Shown: positions 61,989 through 62,779 of the stretch, in pieces
How positions within the stretch are numbered: position 1 is the first letter of the stretch
Layout: each line of letters begins with the position of its first letter
Notes under the pieces: generated by a model
The model's input: the letters and a program-made list of their open reading frames with translations, nothing else
Told to the model about the DNA's origin: nothing
Databases searched by the model: none
Assembly: GCA_034660395.1 (NCBI GenBank)
Contig: JAYEJA010000054.1
Coordinates: 1-62,779 of the forward strand
Direction of reading: 5' to 3'
Length of the DNA: 62,779 bases
DNA from: JAQVEM01 sp034660395
GTDB lineage: Bacteria; Actinomycetota; Humimicrobiia; Humimicrobiales; Humimicrobiaceae
Made by a program: the position numbers and the translations under genes

Positions 61989-62301
61989 AACAACCTTTCC
62001 ATTTATTTTAAAATCAATTCCGTCACTTAACTTTAAGAGGCTAAAAAGACCTTAAGACATTTTTTTTATTTTAACATCTCTGGAAATTATTTTCCCGTAT
62101 TATTTTCCGATTATTTTGACTTCAATCCTTTTAAATTCACCCTATAAATAACTGACACGAACCTTTTCAACCATAGTATAATATAAATAAGAAGGTGATT
62201 AATAAAAATCTATAGCGACAATTTGTTATTTATCCATAGTTGACGGTGCTCCCCGGGAATACCTCCGGCCTCTGGCAAAAAGGATACTAACTTTATTTAT
62301 A
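61989..62301. other. Gene-free spacer
   Basis: This 313-bp AT-rich spacer has no convincing gene, RNA or hairpin. It probably carries the promoter of the minus-strand mutarotase-like gene. Confidence 0.4.
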
Positions 62302-62610
62302 TTACTGCTTCTTATCTTTTTCCTTGCTATCCATTCCATCCATTATTTCTTTTATCTTTTTTTCCTCCCAGGAAGAGCCGGTTATCTTATGAAAAACGAA
62401 AACTCCCATGAAGTGCCAGAAAACGCCGATTCCCCAGAAAACCGTTACCCAGTAAAACCACCAGTTCCATGGTCCTGTAACGACATCGATTACAATAAGA
62501 ACTATATTTACCCCGATGTAGGAAAAAAGGTGTGCATAAAATCCCTTGATTTCCTCAACCCTCTTTTTCGCCTTTTTATATTTTTCTTCATCTTTTATTT
62601 TTTCTTCCAT
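62302..62610 (-). CDS. 2TM-domain membrane protein
   Basis: This 102-residue protein has two hydrophobic helices (FSYIGVNIVLIVIDVVTG and WYWVTVFWGIGVFWHFMGVF-like) between charged termini and the Trp-rich PWNWWFYWV, matching the bacterial 2TM domain family. These are small membrane proteins of unknown function, often near histidine kinases; no kinase is next to it here. Confidence 0.75.
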   Translation of the reverse strand: MEEKIKDEEKYKKAKKRVEEIKGFYAHLFSYIGVNIVLIVIDVVTGPWNWWFYWVTVFWGIGVFWHFMGVFVFHKITGSSWEEKKIKEIMDGMDSKEKDKKQ

Positions 62611-62654
62611 TATTCACTCCTTCTTTTATGATTTTTTTATTAAGTTCCAAATTG

Positions 62655-62779
62655 GTAGGGTCGAGAACTGGCGCGCCACTGACTCATCAGTACGTTTCCA
62701 GCTCCCGCCACATCAAACGCAGCATGCGGATTTCCCGCACTACGCTTTCTTGTTAACTTCTCCCAAAGACTTATTTGAC
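62655..62779. other. GC-rich tail of unlike composition
   Basis: The last 125 bases are clearly more GC-rich than the rest (for example GGCGCGCCACTG and AGCATGCGGATTTCCCGC) and have no gene of typical codon use. The minus strand reads short Arg/Ala-rich frames such as GNPHAAFDVAGAGNV, a style seen in mobile elements (group II intron or IS ends). I cannot assign it. Confidence 0.3.

Noticed and set aside
1..62779. CRISPR arrays or rRNA genes
   Set aside because: No regularly spaced repeats of CRISPR type and no 16S, 23S or 5S signature sequences were seen.

Overview
The window looks like chromosome from a low-GC (AT-rich), free-living bacterium with an actinobacterial core. The best markers are a 31-residue bS22/AURKAIP1-type ribosomal mini-protein (60871-60966), a MerR/HspR-type regulator in front of dnaK, a PatA/LpxL-type acyltransferase without lipid A genes, and a B12-dependent ribonucleotide reductase. 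UGA is an ordinary stop here (dnaJ and nagA end in it), so the standard bacterial code applies. The placement in Actinobacteria, probably an uncultured AT-rich lineage, is an inference. Six tRNA genes, all with encoded CCA, are on the minus strand.

Layout. 1-4900: an accessory island with an AttH/CrtC-like gene, a TetR regulator broken by TAG and a GH38 alpha-mannosidase broken by TGA. 5047-10297: housekeeping genes on the minus strand (tRNA-Gln, ispE, rsmA, tatD, metG, rsmI). 10344-10943: an AbrB/RelE-type toxin-antitoxin pair. 11068-12086: a K+ channel pore and an RCK subunit that look like one gene split at a T8 run. 12121-15541: pstS-pstC-pstA-phoU without pstB, with single-base lesions in pstS and probably pstA. 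15644-16172: a five-tRNA operon (Lys-Glu-Val-Asp-Phe). 16205-22214: YtxH, HAD phosphatase, site-2 protease with CBS domains, YihY, Mut7-C, PlsC and a VapBC-like pair. 22228-28869: a heat-shock cluster read hspR-dnaK-hsp20-dnaJ-clpB, without grpE.

29022-43375 is a long minus-strand amino-sugar/oligosaccharide locus: ROK repressor, ABC importer 2 (binding protein and two permeases), NagZ-like GH3 hexosaminidase, ABC importer 1, ROK-like sugar kinase/regulator, nagA and a PAS-GGDEF-HD protein. No ABC ATPase is encoded, so a shared ATPase elsewhere is likely. Both binding-protein genes carry the same 339-bp block (5' leader plus lipoprotein signal peptide), and both have a strong hairpin between the binding-protein and permease genes.

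43621-56831: plsY-nrdR, a baeRF-like protein, a LpxL/PatA-like acyltransferase, a Ca2+-type P-ATPase, a DtxR-FeoA fusion with feoB, a complete insertion sequence (52506-54438) with 16-bp inverted ends and a perfect 9-bp target duplication, a DrrAB-type ABC exporter and a macrodomain protein. 56843-60581: nrdJ, interrupted by a 402-residue LAGLIDADG intein placed exactly before the radical cysteine, behind a promoter whose spacer is an NrdR-box-like palindrome; the NrdR gene is in the same window. 60871-62779: bS22, a mutarotase-like protein, a 2TM protein and an unassigned GC-rich tail.

A recurring oddity is the single-base length difference in A/T runs at conserved genes (kch, pstA, pstS, binding protein 1 and the leader of binding protein 2). 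These may be assembly errors, real decay or slippage-controlled expression, and raw reads would separate these.
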